From Akkermansia muciniphila (GTDB lineage Bacteria > Verrucomicrobiota > Verrucomicrobiia > Verrucomicrobiales > Akkermansiaceae), in assembly GCA_945870545.1 (NCBI GenBank), contig CAMBTF010000157.1, positions 1-5,254 of the forward strand: a stretch of 5,254 nucleotides of DNA, in the 5' to 3' direction. Of the stretch, positions 4,686-5,254 are shown piece by piece. Positions within the stretch are counted from its first letter, which is position 1. Each line of letters begins with the position of its first letter. A program made the position numbers and the translations under genes. The notes beneath the pieces are model-generated. The model saw nothing but the letters and a program-made list of their open reading frames with translations. It had not been told where the DNA came from and made no database searches.

Positions 4686-5254
4686 ATGATAATAACATCC
4701 ATCTGCTGCCTCGGCGCCGGCTACGTCGGCGGCCCCACCATGGCGATGATCGCCGCGAAATGCCCGGACATTCGCGTCACCGTCTGTGACATGAACCCGG
4801 CACGCATCGATGCCTGGAACTCCGACTCCCTCCCCGTCTACGAACCTGGCCTCCAAGAAGTCGTCGAGTCCGCTCGCGGAAAAAACCTCCATTTCACCAC
4901 GGATATCAAAGCCGCCATCGCCGCCGCCGACCTCATCTTTGTCTGTGTCGGCACCCCCACGAAATCCTACGGCATCGGAGCTGGCCGCGCCGCAGACCTC
5001 CGCTACATCGAGTCCGCCGCCCGCCTGATCGCGGAGGTGTCCGAAGGCAACAAGATCATCGTCGAGAAATCCACCATCCCGGTGAAAACCGCCACCGCCA
5101 TCCAGGCCATCCTCGCCGCCAACTCCACGACAAACGCCACTTTCCAAGTCCTCTCCAACCCTGAGTTCCTCGCCGAGGGCACCGCTGTCGCCGACATGGA
5201 AAACCCCGACCGCATCCTCATCGGCGGTGAACAAACCCCCGAAGGCCAAGCGGC
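4686..5254 (+). CDS. ugd: UDP-glucose 6-dehydrogenase, N-terminal part (cut by window end)
   Basis: The first 189 codons of a cytoplasmic NAD-dependent enzyme that oxidises UDP-glucose to UDP-glucuronate, a precursor for uronate-containing polysaccharides. The Rossmann motif [12 protein letters not shown] (7-18) is followed by VTVCD, in which Asp35 would hold the NAD ribose. [17 protein letters not shown] (52-68), [20 protein letters not shown] (88-107), EKSTIPVK (127-134) and [12 protein letters not shown] (156-167) are family signatures. Glu160 and Glu164 correspond to Glu161 and Glu165 of the human enzyme. The catalytic cysteine and the C-terminal UDP-binding domain lie beyond the window. 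The insert with KSYG and the GRAADL segment is typical of the animal/plant-type branch rather than the short E. coli Ugd type. ATG 4686 puts the first strand at residues 3-9, and no earlier start is compatible with the array before it. Confidence 0.96.
   Translation, partial: MIITSICCLGAGYVGGPTMAMIAAKCPDIRVTVCDMNPARIDAWNSDSLPVYEPGLQEVVESARGKNLHFTTDIKAAIAAADLIFVCVGTPTKSYGIGAGRAADLRYIESAARLIAEVSEGNKIIVEKSTIPVKTATAIQAILAANSTTNATFQVLSNPEFLAEGTAVADMENPDRILIGGEQTPEGQA

Noticed and set aside
4677..5249. A 190-residue minus-strand open frame antisense to ugd
   Set aside because: It is a compositional shadow of ugd that ends at a TGA supplied by the octamer array; no motif supports it.

Overview
The window is a dense, one-strand (+) stretch of a polysaccharide or glycan biosynthesis locus. 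The organism looks like a GC-rich bacterium with strong C-ending codon preference. None of the starts has a clear Shine-Dalgarno sequence, and the gene boundaries carry short AT-rich tandem repeats. Together with the animal-like UDP-glucose dehydrogenase, this suggests the PVC group, most likely Verrucomicrobiota. That placement is an inference from style, since no rRNA or marker gene is present.

Layout: (1) 1-66, the last 21 codons of an unidentified upstream gene. (2) 128-1060, GDP-L-fucose synthase (fcl). (3) 1180-1620, a small VanZ-like membrane protein. (4) 1697-2815, GDP-mannose 4,6-dehydratase (gmd). (5) 2820-2871, a compact two-hairpin element. (6) 2923-3464, a YefM-YoeB toxin-antitoxin pair with an ATGA overlap. 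(7) 3502-4263, a WecG/TagA/CpsF family glycosyltransferase that apparently starts at TTG. (8) 4400-4645, a four-helix-bundle (23S rRNA intervening-sequence type) protein whose N-terminal coding sequence continues upstream without a normal start codon. (9) 4686-5254, the first 189 codons of a UDP-glucose 6-dehydrogenase (ugd), cut by the window end.

How the genes fit together: Gmd and Fcl convert GDP-mannose to GDP-L-fucose. Ugd makes UDP-glucuronate from UDP-glucose. The WecG/TagA-type enzyme would add a sugar early in assembly of a lipid-linked glycan. The likely product is a fucose- and uronate-containing exopolysaccharide or O-antigen-like glycan. The toxin-antitoxin pair and the four-helix-bundle gene are accessory passengers.

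The most unusual feature is a set of five short tandem arrays at gene boundaries. Three have an 8-nt period (72-127, 4252-4283, 4650-4685) and two have a 7-nt period (1603-1623, 3480-3514). They abut or contain start and stop codons, and each carries stop triplets in all three frames of one strand. Two octamer arrays in opposite orientation bracket the four-helix-bundle gene. No gene-free stretch exceeds 300 bases.
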